Part shown: positions 19,710-28,243 of the stretch, piece by piece
How positions within the stretch are numbered: the first letter of the stretch is position 1
How the letters are laid out: each line of letters opens with the position of its first letter
NCBI GenBank assembly: GCA_900543025.1
Contig: UQPP01000005.1
Coordinates: 1-64,000, forward strand
Direction of reading: 5' to 3'
DNA: 64,000 bases
From: an uncultured Collinsella sp.
Lineage (GTDB): Bacteria > Actinomycetota > Coriobacteriia > Coriobacteriales > Coriobacteriaceae
The notes under the pieces: model-generated
Database searches by the model: none
Told to the model about the DNA's origin: nothing
What the model saw: the letters and a program-made list of their open reading frames with translations, nothing else
Program-made: the position numbers and the translations under genes

Positions 19710-20456
19710 ATGCTCGAAGGATTATTTGACGCCGACCGTTGGTCGACGACATTTCAAAACATGGGGCCCTTCTGGGAGGGCTTTGGCGTGACGCTACAGG
19801 TGGTCGTTGCCGGTCTGCTGCTGTCGCTGGTGCTGGGCACGCTGCTGGGCGTGTTCTCTACCACTCGCTCGCGCGTACTGCGCGCCATAAGCCGCGTGTA
19901 CGTGGAGTTTTACCAGAACACCCCATTGCCCGTGCAGGTGCTCTTTATGTACATGGCCGGTCCGCAGTTTTTGCAGGCCATAACCGGTGCCGATCAGCCG
20001 GTGCGCATCGCGCCGTTCGTGCTGGGCTTCTTGGGCGTGGGCCTGTATCACGCGGCCTACATTTCGGAGGTCATCCGCACCGGTATCGAGGCGGTTCCGC
20101 GCGGTCAGATGGAGGCGGCCCAGAGCCAGGGCTTCACCCGTGCGCAGGCGTACTGGTACATCGTGCTGCCCCAGACATTCAAGATCATTCTGCCGCCGCT
20201 GTGTAACCAGGCACTCAACTTGGTCAAGAACACGTCGGTGCTGGCGCTTGTGGCCGGCGGCGACCTTATGTACCGTTCCGACAACTTTGTGAGTCTGTAC
20301 GGTTACCTGCAGGGATACATCGTCTGCTGCCTTATGTACTTCATCATCTGCTTTCCGCTCGCCATGCTGGTGCAGTGGCTCGAGCGCCGCTCCAAGGAGC
20401 GTCCGCGCGGCGTGAGCCTCGCCGAGCTGGGGCTCGACAACGTAGAGGAGGCCTAG
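19710..20456 (+). CDS. amino-acid ABC transporter permease 1
   Basis: 248-residue permease of the HisM/GlnP family with about five membrane helices. The ATPase-contact EAA loop is EAAQSQGFTRAQAYWYIVLP. AAGGAA precedes the ATG at 19710; the longer frame overlaps the binding-protein gene. A 25-residue amphipathic N-terminus precedes the first helix. The C-terminal tail is charged (about residues 225-248). It pairs with the next gene to form the membrane channel. Confidence 0.94.
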   Translation: MLEGLFDADRWSTTFQNMGPFWEGFGVTLQVVVAGLLLSLVLGTLLGVFSTTRSRVLRAISRVYVEFYQNTPLPVQVLFMYMAGPQFLQAITGADQPVRIAPFVLGFLGVGLYHAAYISEVIRTGIEAVPRGQMEAAQSQGFTRAQAYWYIVLPQTFKIILPPLCNQALNLVKNTSVLALVAGGDLMYRSDNFVSLYGYLQGYIVCCLMYFIICFPLAMLVQWLERRSKERPRGVSLAELGLDNVEEA

Positions 20457-20459
20457 CGC

Positions 20460-21098
20460 ATGGAAATCTTCAACGCGACCAACCTGCTCTACATTTGGGG
20501 CGGCTTTGTTAAGACGATCGAGATCTCGGCGCTGTCGATCTTTTTCTCGCTCATCTTTGGCACGGTGCTGGCGCTTGTTAAAAGCTATGCGCCCCGCCCG
20601 TTCCGTATTTTGGTGAGCGCCTATATCGAGCTGTTCCGTTGCACGCCGAACCTGCTGTGGATCCTGTTTATCTACTTTACAGTGCAGGGTTTGGACATTG
20701 TGATTTCGACCATCGCCTTTACGCTGTTTACCAGCGCTGTTATGGCCGAGATTGTGCGCGGCGGCCTCAACTCGATTCCGCGCGGCCAGTTTGAGGCAGC
20801 GCAGAGCCAGGGCTTTGGCTTCTTTGCCACCATGCGCTACATCATTCTGCCGCAGACGTTTAAGACGATTATTCCGGCGCTGTTTAGCCAGTGCACGACC
20901 GTCATCAAGGACAGCTCGTATCTTTCGGGCATTAACGTGGCCGAGCTCATGTACACGGCAAACGTCGTGATGGCCCACGCGATCGATCTGTCGCAGGTGC
21001 TTATGCTCTACGGCCTGGTGTTTGCGATGTACTTTGTGCTCAACTTTGGTATCTCGCTGCTGGTTCGCGCATATCAGAGGCGAATGGTGGCAGCGTAG
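20460..21098 (+). CDS. amino-acid ABC transporter permease 2
   Basis: 212-residue HisM/GlnP-type permease with its own EAA loop (EAAQSQGFGFFATMRYIILP). It starts three bases after the first permease stop. Two different permease genes suggest a heterodimeric channel. It ends the operon; a GGGACAG hairpin follows at once. Confidence 0.94.
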   Translation: MEIFNATNLLYIWGGFVKTIEISALSIFFSLIFGTVLALVKSYAPRPFRILVSAYIELFRCTPNLLWILFIYFTVQGLDIVISTIAFTLFTSAVMAEIVRGGLNSIPRGQFEAAQSQGFGFFATMRYIILPQTFKTIIPALFSQCTTVIKDSSYLSGINVAELMYTANVVMAHAIDLSQVLMLYGLVFAMYFVLNFGISLLVRAYQRRMVAA

Positions 21099-21099
21099 A

Positions 21100-21130
21100 A
21101 TGTGGCAAAGGGACAGCCCCTTTGTCACAT
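21100..21130. repeat. GGGACAG hairpin
   Basis: ATGTGGCAAAGGG and CCCCTTTGTCACAT form a stem of about 13 bp with one mismatch around ACAG. It lies two bases after the permease stop and may act as a transcription end or processing site. Confidence 0.6.
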
Positions 21131-21146
21131 AGAGAAAGGAATCGCG

Positions 21147-21770
21147 ATGAGCGATCTGGAGAACAAGAAGAATCCTGTGGTCATTACCATCGCGCGCGAC
21201 TTTGGCGCCGAGGGCCACGAGATTGGTCGCATGCTTGCCGACGAGTTGGGGATTCCACTGTACGATAACGAGCTGCTGGTGCGTGCGTCGCTGCGCGCGG
21301 GCGAGTCGCTCGACAAGATGGCCGCCTACGACGAGCGTCTGGCCGTGGAGAACATGGCGTTTCTGCCCGACCGCTACGATGCGCGCTCGTACTCGGATAA
21401 GTTGTTCCAAAAGATGAGCCAGGTGATTTTGGATCTGGGCGAGACCGAGAGCTGCATTATCGAAGGTCGTCTGTCCGATTACCTGTTGCGTAACAACCCC
21501 AACCACATTGCCGTGTTGGTGACCGCACCCTTTGAGGACCGCGTCGAGATCGTGCGCAAGAAGCGCGGACTTAACAAAAAGAAGGGCGCCAAGTTGGTCA
21601 AGCAGCAGCAGAAGGCGCGCGAGGCGTTCTATAAGCGCTATAGCGCCGGCAAGTGGAAGATGACGAGCGGTAAAGACATCGTCGTCAACCGCGCCAAGCT
21701 GGGCCGCGAAGGCTGCAAGGACGTCATCGCCGCGGCCTACCGCTACAAAGTAGCGCAGCTCGAAGGCTAA
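21147..21770 (+). CDS. cytidylate-kinase-like family protein
   Basis: 207 residues of the Cytidylate_kin2 family. The N-terminus VVITIARDFGAEGHEIGRML replaces the usual P-loop with a RxFGAxGxEIG motif; the central ESCIIEGRLSDYLL and the AKLGREGCKDVIAAA end are also family features. Real substrates of this family are poorly known. AGAAAGGA precedes the ATG at 21147. It stands alone after the amino-acid transporter. Confidence 0.88.
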   Translation: MSDLENKKNPVVITIARDFGAEGHEIGRMLADELGIPLYDNELLVRASLRAGESLDKMAAYDERLAVENMAFLPDRYDARSYSDKLFQKMSQVILDLGETESCIIEGRLSDYLLRNNPNHIAVLVTAPFEDRVEIVRKKRGLNKKKGAKLVKQQQKAREAFYKRYSAGKWKMTSGKDIVVNRAKLGREGCKDVIAAAYRYKVAQLEG

Positions 21771-21830
21771 CCGACCAAAACCACCACAAAGGTGCCTGTC
21801 CCCATCGTGGTGATCGGGCGGCCGGCATAG

Positions 21831-21868
21831 AAAAAGTCCCCGCCGAGCGTGTGCTCGACGGGGACTTT
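21831..21868. terminator. bidirectional terminator between converging genes
   Basis: AGTCCCCG and CGGGGACT stem (21835-21842 with 21859-21866), with an inner CGAGC/GCTCG stem. A5 before it gives a T-run on the minus strand, serving nfnB; TTT follows on the plus strand. Confidence 0.85.
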
Positions 21869-21896
21869 GCCGTTTAATGGCTAGCGCTGAGGGTGA

Positions 21897-23306
21897 TTAC
21901 TCGCCCAGCAGGCTCTTGGTGATGGAAGCGGCGGCCTTCTTGCCAGCGCCCATCGCCAGAATGACCGTAGCGGCACCGGTGACGATGTCGCCGCCGGCCC
22001 AGATGCGGGGATCGGTGGTCTGGCCGGTCTCCTCGTCGGCAACGATGTAGCCCCACTTGTTGAGCTCCATCTTGCCGCCGATCTTTTTTGCGAAGGGGTT
22101 GGCGTTGGTGCCGATAGCCGAGATTGCGACGTCGCAGGGGATCTCCTCGATGGCGCCCTCGATGGGCACCGGACGACGACGGCCGGACTCGTCGGGCTCG
22201 CCGAGCTCCATCTTCTGGACCTTGACGGCGCACACGGAGCCGTCCTCGCCAGCGACAAACTCGAGCGGGGAGACGAGCGGCAGAACCTCGACGCCCTCGG
22301 CCTTGGCATGGTGCAGCTCAGCGCGACGGCAGGGCATCTCGTCCTCGGTACGACGGTAGGCGATGATGGCGTGCTCGGCGCCCAGGCGCTTGGCGGTACG
22401 GACGGCGTCCATAGCCACGTTGCCGCCGCCAAAGACAACGACGTTCTTGCCGTGCTTGGTGGGGGTGTCGTACTCGGGGAACTTGTTGGCCTTCATCAGG
22501 TTCACGCGGGTGAGGTACTCGTTGGCGAAGAAGACGTTGGGCAGGTTCTCGCCGGGGACGTTGAGGAACTTGGGCAGGCCTGCGCCGGTCGCCACGTAGA
22601 TGGCGTCGAAGCCCTGCTCGAACAGCTCTTCGGCCGTGGCCATGTTGCCCACGACGGAGTTGTACTCAAACTTGACGCCCATGTCCTCCAGGCCGTCAAT
22701 CTCGCGCTTGACGACTGCCTTGGGCAGACGGAACTCGGGGATGCCGTAGACCAGCACGCCGCCGCCGGTGAAGAATGCCTCGAAGACGGTGACGTCAAAG
22801 CCGTTGCGGGCGAGCTCGCCGGCGCAGGTGATGCCGGACGGGCCGGAGCCGACGATGGCAACCTTCTTGCCGTTCTTGGGGGCCATCTTGGGCGTGGAGG
22901 CGAGCTCGGGGCGGTCACCCAGGAAGCGCTCGAGCTGGCCGATGGCCACGGGCTCGGACTTCTTGCCACGGATGCACTTGCCCTCGCACTGGTTCTCCTG
23001 CGGGCAGACGCGGCCGCAGATGGCGGGAAGCATGGAGTCCTCGCGGATGGTATCGAGAGCGCCGCCGAAGTCCTTCTCGCGGATCTGTTCGATAAAGCGG
23101 GGGATGTTGATGTTGACGGGGCAGCCCTCAACACAGAACGGCTTCTTGCAGTTGAGGCAGCGCTCGGCCTCGGCCAGCGCCATCTCCTCGGTGAAGCCCT
23201 TGTCGACGGGGCGGAAGTCGCAGGCGCGCTCGGCAGCCGGCTCCTCGTTATCGGGGGTGCGGGGCGACTTCATATCGGCAACGAAACGACCGTTAACTAG
23301 TGGCAT
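21897..23306 (-). CDS. nfnB: NfnB/GltD-type flavoprotein, large subunit of the bifurcating transhydrogenase
   Basis: 469 residues. Two N-terminal cysteine sets bind 4Fe-4S clusters: Cys50/53/58/62 and Cys97/101/107/111. An FAD Rossmann motif GSGPSG (153-158) and an NAD(P) motif FGGGNVAMDA follow. This is the architecture of the glutamate synthase small subunit and of NfnB (SudA). The gene that overlaps it upstream encodes the matching NfnA subunit, and no glutamate synthase large subunit is present, so NADH-dependent ferredoxin:NADP oxidoreductase is the better name. The complex couples NADPH oxidation to reduction of NAD and ferredoxin, or the reverse, in the cytoplasm. Confidence 0.9.
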   Translation of the reverse strand: MPLVNGRFVADMKSPRTPDNEEPAAERACDFRPVDKGFTEEMALAEAERCLNCKKPFCVEGCPVNINIPRFIEQIREKDFGGALDTIREDSMLPAICGRVCPQENQCEGKCIRGKKSEPVAIGQLERFLGDRPELASTPKMAPKNGKKVAIVGSGPSGITCAGELARNGFDVTVFEAFFTGGGVLVYGIPEFRLPKAVVKREIDGLEDMGVKFEYNSVVGNMATAEELFEQGFDAIYVATGAGLPKFLNVPGENLPNVFFANEYLTRVNLMKANKFPEYDTPTKHGKNVVVFGGGNVAMDAVRTAKRLGAEHAIIAYRRTEDEMPCRRAELHHAKAEGVEVLPLVSPLEFVAGEDGSVCAVKVQKMELGEPDESGRRRPVPIEGAIEEIPCDVAISAIGTNANPFAKKIGGKMELNKWGYIVADEETGQTTDPRIWAGGDIVTGAATVILAMGAGKKAAASITKSLLGE

Positions 23307-24136
23307 GCGCAGCTCTTTTCCTCATAGGCCTTGAGGGACTCGCCCTCTTCGGAACGGTAAGCGGCCTGGCGGGCACGAAGGTCATCCCAGTCGACCAGGG
23401 TGGCATCGAAGTCGGGGCCGTCGACGCAAGCGAACTTGGTCACGCCGCCCACCTCGACGCGGCAGCAGCCGCACATACCGGTGCCGTCAACCATGATGGG
23501 GTTGAGCGACGCGGTGATGGGGGTGTCGTACTTCTGGGCGGTGAGGGTCGAGAACTTCATCATCGGAACGGGGCCGACGCAGAAGACCTGGCTCACGGCC
23601 TTGTCCTGCAGCAGGCGCTCCAGCGGAGCGGTGACAACGCCCTGCTCACCGTAGGAGCCGTCGTCAGTGGTGATGTGGATGTGGTCCTCGTCGAGGAGCT
23701 CGCGGAACTGGTCCTCCATGAGCAGGAGGTCCTTGGTGCGGGCGCCCATGATGGCGTGCACCTCGTGGCCGGTCTCGACCAGGTGCTTGGCGACCGGGAA
23801 GGCAATTGCCAGGCCGACGCCGCCGCCAATGACAGCGCAGGGGCCCTCGGCCATCTCGGTGGGAACGCCCAGCGGGCCCACGACGTCGCGCAGCGACTCG
23901 CCGGCCTCGTAGGTGGAAAGCATCTCGGTGGTCTTGCCGATCACCATGAAGATGAACTCGACCCAGCCCTCGTCACCGTTCCAGCCGGCCAGGGTAAACG
24001 GGACACGCTCGCCCGTCTCGTTGGCGCGAACCATGAGGAACTGTCCAGCGTGCGCATGCTTGGCGATTGCAGGCGCCTCGATGCGGAACTTGAACACCTT
24101 CTCCGAGAACTGCGTCTTCTCCAGGATCTTATACAT
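23297..24136 (-). CDS. nfnA: NfnA-type ferredoxin-NADP reductase subunit
   Basis: 279 residues: FAD domain (1-100, with RVPFTLAGW), NAD-binding domain starting AVIGGGVGLAIAFPVAKHL (101-119), and a C-terminal 2Fe-2S site with Cys222/224/225 (MCGCCR) and Cys237 (FACVDGP). This matches the small subunit of NfnAB/SudAB. GAGAGGGG lies before the ATG. Its last 10 bases overlap nfnB, showing coupled translation. Upstream is a 373-base gap with a putative promoter and repeat pair. Confidence 0.92.
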   Translation of the reverse strand: MYKILEKTQFSEKVFKFRIEAPAIAKHAHAGQFLMVRANETGERVPFTLAGWNGDEGWVEFIFMVIGKTTEMLSTYEAGESLRDVVGPLGVPTEMAEGPCAVIGGGVGLAIAFPVAKHLVETGHEVHAIMGARTKDLLLMEDQFRELLDEDHIHITTDDGSYGEQGVVTAPLERLLQDKAVSQVFCVGPVPMMKFSTLTAQKYDTPITASLNPIMVDGTGMCGCCRVEVGGVTKFACVDGPDFDATLVDWDDLRARQAAYRSEEGESLKAYEEKSCACH

Positions 24137-24241
24137 AGAACCCCTCTCTTGTTAGGGCTGCCGAACCGTGCCTCCACGGAAATGGACGGTAGCCCGAATA
24201 AAACCGTACGCGCACAGGCGTTGTGCAGACATACGGTGCAA

Positions 24242-24247
24242 ATTATA
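24242..24247 (-). promoter_or_regulatory. putative -10 box of nfnAB
   Basis: TATAAT on the minus strand about 105 bases before nfnA, within an AT-richer patch. The -35 box is not clear. Confidence 0.45.
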
Positions 24248-24304
24248 CCCTCATGGCAATGTCGCTTACGTGTTTCTTTGGCAGGTGGGAAAAGGGTTTA
24301 TCCA

Positions 24305-24512
24305 CTTCGGCCTACCAAATAGGGACAGGTTTATTTTGGTCGGTTTTATCAGGCAAAACGGCAAAGGGGCCGGCCTCGGGTTGTGATGAGGCCGGCCCCT
24401 TTTGGGGCGCTGCATATGTATGGCGGCACAGGGTTTATTACGGCGCGGCTGTCATGGCGTTTCCGTAGATAAAACCTGCCAAAATAACCCTGTCCCTAAA
24501 TAGTAGGTTTTA
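24305..24512. repeat. facing pair of ~40-bp GGGACAG repeats around a strong hairpin
   Basis: Left copy about 24310-24350 and right copy about 24469-24508 are inverted relative to each other and agree over about 40 bases with several mismatches (core TAGGGACAGG...TATTTTGG...GGTTTTATC). Between them, 24363-24377 and 24388-24403 form a 15-bp stem (AAAGGGGCCGGCCTC and complement) with A- and T-runs, a possible bidirectional terminator. The right copy touches the end of pth. Confidence 0.8.
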
Positions 24513-25139
24513 GTGCTTGCCGTTGGCGGAGGCGGCGCCGTTGACATGGTCGCGAGCATAGACTACGCCGTGCACAATCGCCAGGCCGGCGGCGTCGGCC
24601 GCGCGGGCGCAGGTGTCCTGGAAATCCTCGGCCTCGCGGGCGCGCAGCTGCTTAAGCACGTAGTCGGCGACGGCCATCTTGCCGGGAGGGTTGCCGATGC
24701 CGGTGCGGATGCGGCTGAAGTCGCGGCTGCCCATCTTATCGATGATGGAACGCAGGCCGTTGTGACCGGCATGGCCGCCGCCCACCTTAACACGCACGTC
24801 GCCGGCGGGAATATCGAGCTCGTCGTGGATGACGAGCAGCTCCTCGGCCTTGATCTTGTACTCGCGGCAGAGTTTGGAGATGGGCCCGCCCGAGGTGTTC
24901 ATGTACGACTGCGGCTTGACCAGTACAATCTGGCGCTTGCCGCCCTCTTCCTCGGGATCGTTGATGTTGATGAGCGCGATCTCGGCGCCTGCTTGGTTTT
25001 TCCAGTACGTGACGCCGGCCTGACGGGCCAGCTCGTCGATTGCTTTGAAACCAGCGTTGTGACGGGTCTCGGCATATTCCTCGCCAGGGTTGCCAAGTCC
25101 GGCAACCATGCGAATCTTAAGCGGCTGTGCAGCTGCCAT
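24510..25139 (-). CDS. pth: peptidyl-tRNA hydrolase
   Basis: Releases tRNA from stalled peptidyl-tRNA. 209 residues from the ATG at 25139; an ATG two codons earlier (25145) overlaps the AAAGGA ribosome site, so the second is preferred. Landmarks: VAGLGNPGEEYAETRHNAGF with catalytic His27, VKPQSYMNTSG, VIHDELDIPAGDVRVKVGGGHAGHNGLRSI and FSRIRTGIGNPPG. A C-terminal tail of about 20 residues is extra. Its stop is abutted by the GGGACAG repeat pair. Confidence 0.96.
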   Translation of the reverse strand: MAAAQPLKIRMVAGLGNPGEEYAETRHNAGFKAIDELARQAGVTYWKNQAGAEIALININDPEEEGGKRQIVLVKPQSYMNTSGGPISKLCREYKIKAEELLVIHDELDIPAGDVRVKVGGGHAGHNGLRSIIDKMGSRDFSRIRTGIGNPPGKMAVADYVLKQLRAREAEDFQDTCARAADAAGLAIVHGVVYARDHVNGAASANGKH

Positions 25140-25249
25140 GTTCATCCTTTCGTTGATTTGTCGCCTGCTATGGTGAGCGACCCTGTTGCCGCTGTCAAAT
25201 GGAGGGCAATTGAGGTTATTTGAGGGCGTTTGGACGGCCGTCGAAATCG

Positions 25250-25457
25250 AGGTGGACAGTTAGTTCGGATACGTATAAGTTCTGAGAACTCGAATTGCTC
25301 GATTCAATGCCGATACGTTGTTTTGGAGCTTTAGTTAGTCCATATGACGCTGTTTTGAAGTCTACCCTGCCTTCAAATCGGGCGAATGGTATAGAGATAA
25401 CTGCAAAACAGCCTAATTCAATGTGTCCATTTATACGTATTTGAACTAACTGTCCAG
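25250..25457. repeat. ~207-bp palindromic element, copy 1
   Basis: Ends TGGACAGTTAGTTCGGATAC (from 25251) and, inverted, GTATTTGAACTAACTGTCCA (to about 25457). The interior is AT-rich, includes TTTTGGAGCTTTAG, and has no convincing gene. Copy 2 at 26777-26984 has the same ends. The two copies enclose the nuclease-like gene. Confidence 0.8.
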
Positions 25458-25489
25458 CCCTGCTCGACGGTGCACGGGTGATTCGCCGT

Positions 25490-26617
25490 TTAGACCGGCG
25501 CAAGGCCGATTCCGGCCCGCAGGGCGTTGAGCCAAGCGGCCTGACGCTTGCGATAGCCCTTGATACGGTATCGGAATCGGACTCCCGCGAGTCGATGCAT
25601 CGTTTGGGCGAAGGCTTCGAGTGCAACAAGGTCTTTCATTTGGTCGCGATTGATAACCAGGACGTGGATGCCCATTGCCTTGAGGCCATTATTTCGATTG
25701 CCATCGTGGATGCGAGCGTTTTGAAGCTCGTGCCCAATTCCGTTGTATTCGTTGTCGACTCCGGCTGCCGGGCAATATAGGTCACAGATGGCATAGGGGA
25801 TGCCCGAGGACATGTTGACCGCAAGGGTGTCGAAGTCGATTCGATAGTTGAGTAGCAGGCCTCCCATGGGCAGGCTGCAACATCCGAATCCGCCAAAGCG
25901 CATGGGCGCTCCGAGAACGGCAAACATTAGGGATTCGGCTGGGGATGCAGATCCGGGTCGGGCGAGCTTGACTGCCGTGCGAAACGAGGCGTATGAGCTA
26001 CTTTTGGCGAAGCGTGCGACCGCCTCGAGCTCTTCGATGGTCGTGGCGGGCTCGCATTTGTAGTGTGCCTGTTCGTAGCGGGTTTCGTTCTGCTGTTCGG
26101 TCGCCGACTGGTCGCCCCGGCAATCGAGGTCGTCCATCGCTTCGTAGTCATCGCCCTTGGGCCAGATGTCGTCATGGGCAATGGGGTATGTTGCCCCGGG
26201 AGGAAGGGAGTAGGTTCCGAGCAGTTCCATGAGAAGCATCAAGGTTTTGGCGACTGATTCATTTTTGGAACAAAGCATGGCTGTCACGGCAGGAGACGTT
26301 GCGTAGATGTCGGCCTCGACGTGCATAATTGCACCTTCAGGAAGCGGAGCGGTGAGAATATGCTGAAGAAGCCGCTTGTCGGGGCGTCTGTTGTCTTCGT
26401 CTGAAACGAGAAGATCGAGTAGTTCGGAATCATCTTCATTCCAGGCATCGAGTATCGAAAGTGCGCCAAAGTCTATCGCGTCATTATTGGGAATGCAGCT
26501 AGCCAAGGCCTGTGCTTGCTGTTCACTATCAACGGAGTCCCAGGGTAGGGCAGAGTACGCCCGTCGTGCGCGACGAATTGCGCGGAGGGCGGAGAAATGT
26601 GAAATCACGGTCGTCAT
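25490..26617 (-). CDS. hypothetical protein with a C-terminal DUF559/Vsr-like nuclease-type domain
   Basis: 375 residues. Residues 1-90 are acidic and helical with an Arg-rich start (RAIRRARRAY); 200-260 hold SPAESLMFAVLGAP and a GGFG turn. The C-terminal part follows the PD-(D/E)XK plan of DUF559/Vsr proteins: Asp279 in CDLY, Glu290 in NEYNG, a His in GIGHE, then a basic NRNNGLKAMGIHVLVI stretch. I read this as a nuclease-like fold; activity is unproven and EYNG replaces the commoner EYDG. Base composition is visibly AT-richer than in neighbouring genes. Flanking ~205-bp palindromes on both sides suggest an acquired module. The ribosome site is unclear. Confidence 0.7.
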   Translation of the reverse strand: MTTVISHFSALRAIRRARRAYSALPWDSVDSEQQAQALASCIPNNDAIDFGALSILDAWNEDDSELLDLLVSDEDNRRPDKRLLQHILTAPLPEGAIMHVEADIYATSPAVTAMLCSKNESVAKTLMLLMELLGTYSLPPGATYPIAHDDIWPKGDDYEAMDDLDCRGDQSATEQQNETRYEQAHYKCEPATTIEELEAVARFAKSSSYASFRTAVKLARPGSASPAESLMFAVLGAPMRFGGFGCCSLPMGGLLLNYRIDFDTLAVNMSSGIPYAICDLYCPAAGVDNEYNGIGHELQNARIHDGNRNNGLKAMGIHVLVINRDQMKDLVALEAFAQTMHRLAGVRFRYRIKGYRKRQAAWLNALRAGIGLAPV

Positions 26618-26776
26618 AGCTATAACGTACTAAGTTGGCGGCAGAATGCGACCCCCATACCGTTCTTTTCGCTCAGCGGGGCGCTGCGCGCCATGAACGG
26701 CTGGGTGTTATGAAATCGGTGGAATCGGTTGAGGGGATTGCAGGAAATTGAGCTCTGCCGCGAAGGTTGACGATAG

Positions 26777-26984
26777 CTACTGGACGGTTAATTCAGATAC
26801 GTATAAGGCGGCGGGCGTTCGAGGCGTGTCTAAGGCCCTTGAGGGCGATTTGAGGGTAAATATGCAGCGGTTGTACTCGAGAACGATGAGATTTGGACGG
26901 CATGGCATCCGCTGGGGAGTTCAGAAGGCTCCGAACGGTCTTTTGGAGCTTTAAAAAAATACGTATCTGAACTAATTGTCCAGG
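26777..26984. repeat. ~207-bp palindromic element, copy 2
   Basis: Ends CTGGACGGTTAATTCAGATA (from 26778) and, inverted, TATCTGAACTAATTGTCCAG (to about 26983). It shares TTTTGGAGCTTTA and the end sequences with copy 1, but most of the interior differs. A 68-codon open frame across it is not considered a gene. The rest of the 446-base gap between the hypothetical gene and prs (26618-26776) shows nothing recognisable except the start region of the hypothetical gene. Confidence 0.8.
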
Positions 26985-27003
26985 GAAGGTTGGCGAGGGA
27001 TAG

Positions 27004-27035
27004 AAAAAGGGTCGGAAGCTCGCTTCCGACCCTTT
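27004..27035 (-). terminator. terminator of prs
   Basis: AAAGGGTCGGAAG (27006-27018) pairs perfectly with CTTCCGACCCTTT (27023-27035). On the minus strand the T-run follows, 29 bases past the prs stop. Confidence 0.9.
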
Positions 27036-27063
27036 AAAAGCATCAAAGATGATGCGCGGCAGG

Positions 27064-28050
27064 CTACAGCGCGAAGTCGCCGCCGACGAGCGTGGAGACG
27101 GGCTCCTCGTGGTAAACGGCGGAGATGGCCTGAGCGAACTCCTCGGCGACCGAGATGGTCTTGATCTTGCCGCCGACCTCGACAGGAATGGCGTCGGTGA
27201 CGAGGCACTCGACGATCGGGGCGTCGTTCAGACGCTCGATGGCCGGACCGGAGAAGATGCCGTGGGTGGCGCAGACGTAGATGTCGCCAGCGCCCATAGC
27301 CTTGAGCTCCTTGACGTTGGCGCACAGGGTGCCAGCGGTGTCGATCATGTCGTCGTTGATGATGCAGGTCTTGCCCTTGATGTCACCGATGATGCCCATG
27401 ACCTCGGCGGCGTTGTGGCGCGGACGGCCCTTGTGGGCGATGGCCAGGTCGCAGCCGAGCATGTCGGACAGCTTCTTGGCGGCCTTGGCGCGACCCACGT
27501 CGGGGGAGACGACAACCAGGTTGTCGGTGTCGAAGTGCATGTCGTTGTAGTACTGGCCAAACAGCGGCAGCGCGGACAGGTGGTTAACCGGGATATCAAA
27601 GAAGCCCTGGATCTGGCCCTGGTGCAGGTCGAGGGTGATGATGCGATTGACGCCGGCGCGCTCGAGCAGGTTGGCGACGAGGCGGGCGGTGATGGGCTCG
27701 CGCGGGCCGGCCTTGCGGTCCTGGCGGGCATAGCCGTAGTGGGTGATAACGGCGGTGATGGAGCGGGCGGATGCGCGCTTGGCAGCGTCGGTGGCGATGA
27801 GCAGCTCCATGAGCATGTCGTTGACGTTGCCGCCGGCCACGGACTGAATCAGGAAGACGTCGGCGCCGCGGACGGTCTCGTCGTAGCGGGCGTAAATCTC
27901 ACCATTGGCGAACTGCTTTAGCGTAAGGCCCGAAAGCTCGACCCCAAGGTACTCAGCAATCTTCTGAGCGAGGGGACGGTTGGAGGAACCGGAATACACG
28001 CGGATGGACTTGCGCATATTCTCCGACTTCTCGGGATCATTAATCGGCAT
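27064..28050 (-). CDS. prs: ribose-phosphate pyrophosphokinase
   Basis: Makes PRPP from ribose 5-phosphate and ATP, feeding the purine, pyrimidine, His and Trp routes. 328 residues. Landmarks: VYSGSSNRPLAQKIAEYLG, GEIYARYDETVRGADVF, the HYGYARQDRK block, LDLHQGQIQGFF, and the PRPP-binding loop with NDDMIDTAGTL. GGAGAAGGG precedes the ATG. A TACAAT on the minus strand (28097-28102) about 50 bases upstream is a possible -10 box. The product links the carAB and pur genes of this window. Confidence 0.97.
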   Translation of the reverse strand: MPINDPEKSENMRKSIRVYSGSSNRPLAQKIAEYLGVELSGLTLKQFANGEIYARYDETVRGADVFLIQSVAGGNVNDMLMELLIATDAAKRASARSITAVITHYGYARQDRKAGPREPITARLVANLLERAGVNRIITLDLHQGQIQGFFDIPVNHLSALPLFGQYYNDMHFDTDNLVVVSPDVGRAKAAKKLSDMLGCDLAIAHKGRPRHNAAEVMGIIGDIKGKTCIINDDMIDTAGTLCANVKELKAMGAGDIYVCATHGIFSGPAIERLNDAPIVECLVTDAIPVEVGGKIKTISVAEEFAQAISAVYHEEPVSTLVGGDFAL

Positions 28051-28193
28051 TACCCTTCTCCTTTATATATCGAATGCCATATAGATGCCTTTTTGCATTG
28101 TAACCGCGCGACGGGGTTTATCGAGTCTTGATAACGTCTTTACCGTCAACGGACACGAACCGACCACTCATCCGGCCGCGCAGGTCAGCATAG

Positions 28194-28226
28194 AAAAAGG
28201 AGCCGTCCCCACGGAAGCGGCTCCTT
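28194..28226 (-). terminator. terminator of glmU
   Basis: AAGGAGCCG (28197-28205) pairs with CGGCTCCTT (28218-28226); A5 before it gives a T-run on the minus strand, 18 bases past the glmU stop. Confidence 0.88.
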
Positions 28227-28243
28227 AGATGCTTGGTAAAACG

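Noticed and set aside
21897..23306. Glutamate synthase small subunit (GltD)
   Set aside because: No large subunit is adjacent, and it overlaps an NfnA-type gene, so NfnB fits better.
26748..26954. 68-codon frame across palindrome copy 2
   Set aside because: It coincides with the palindromic element, has no ribosome site, and is not matched in copy 1.
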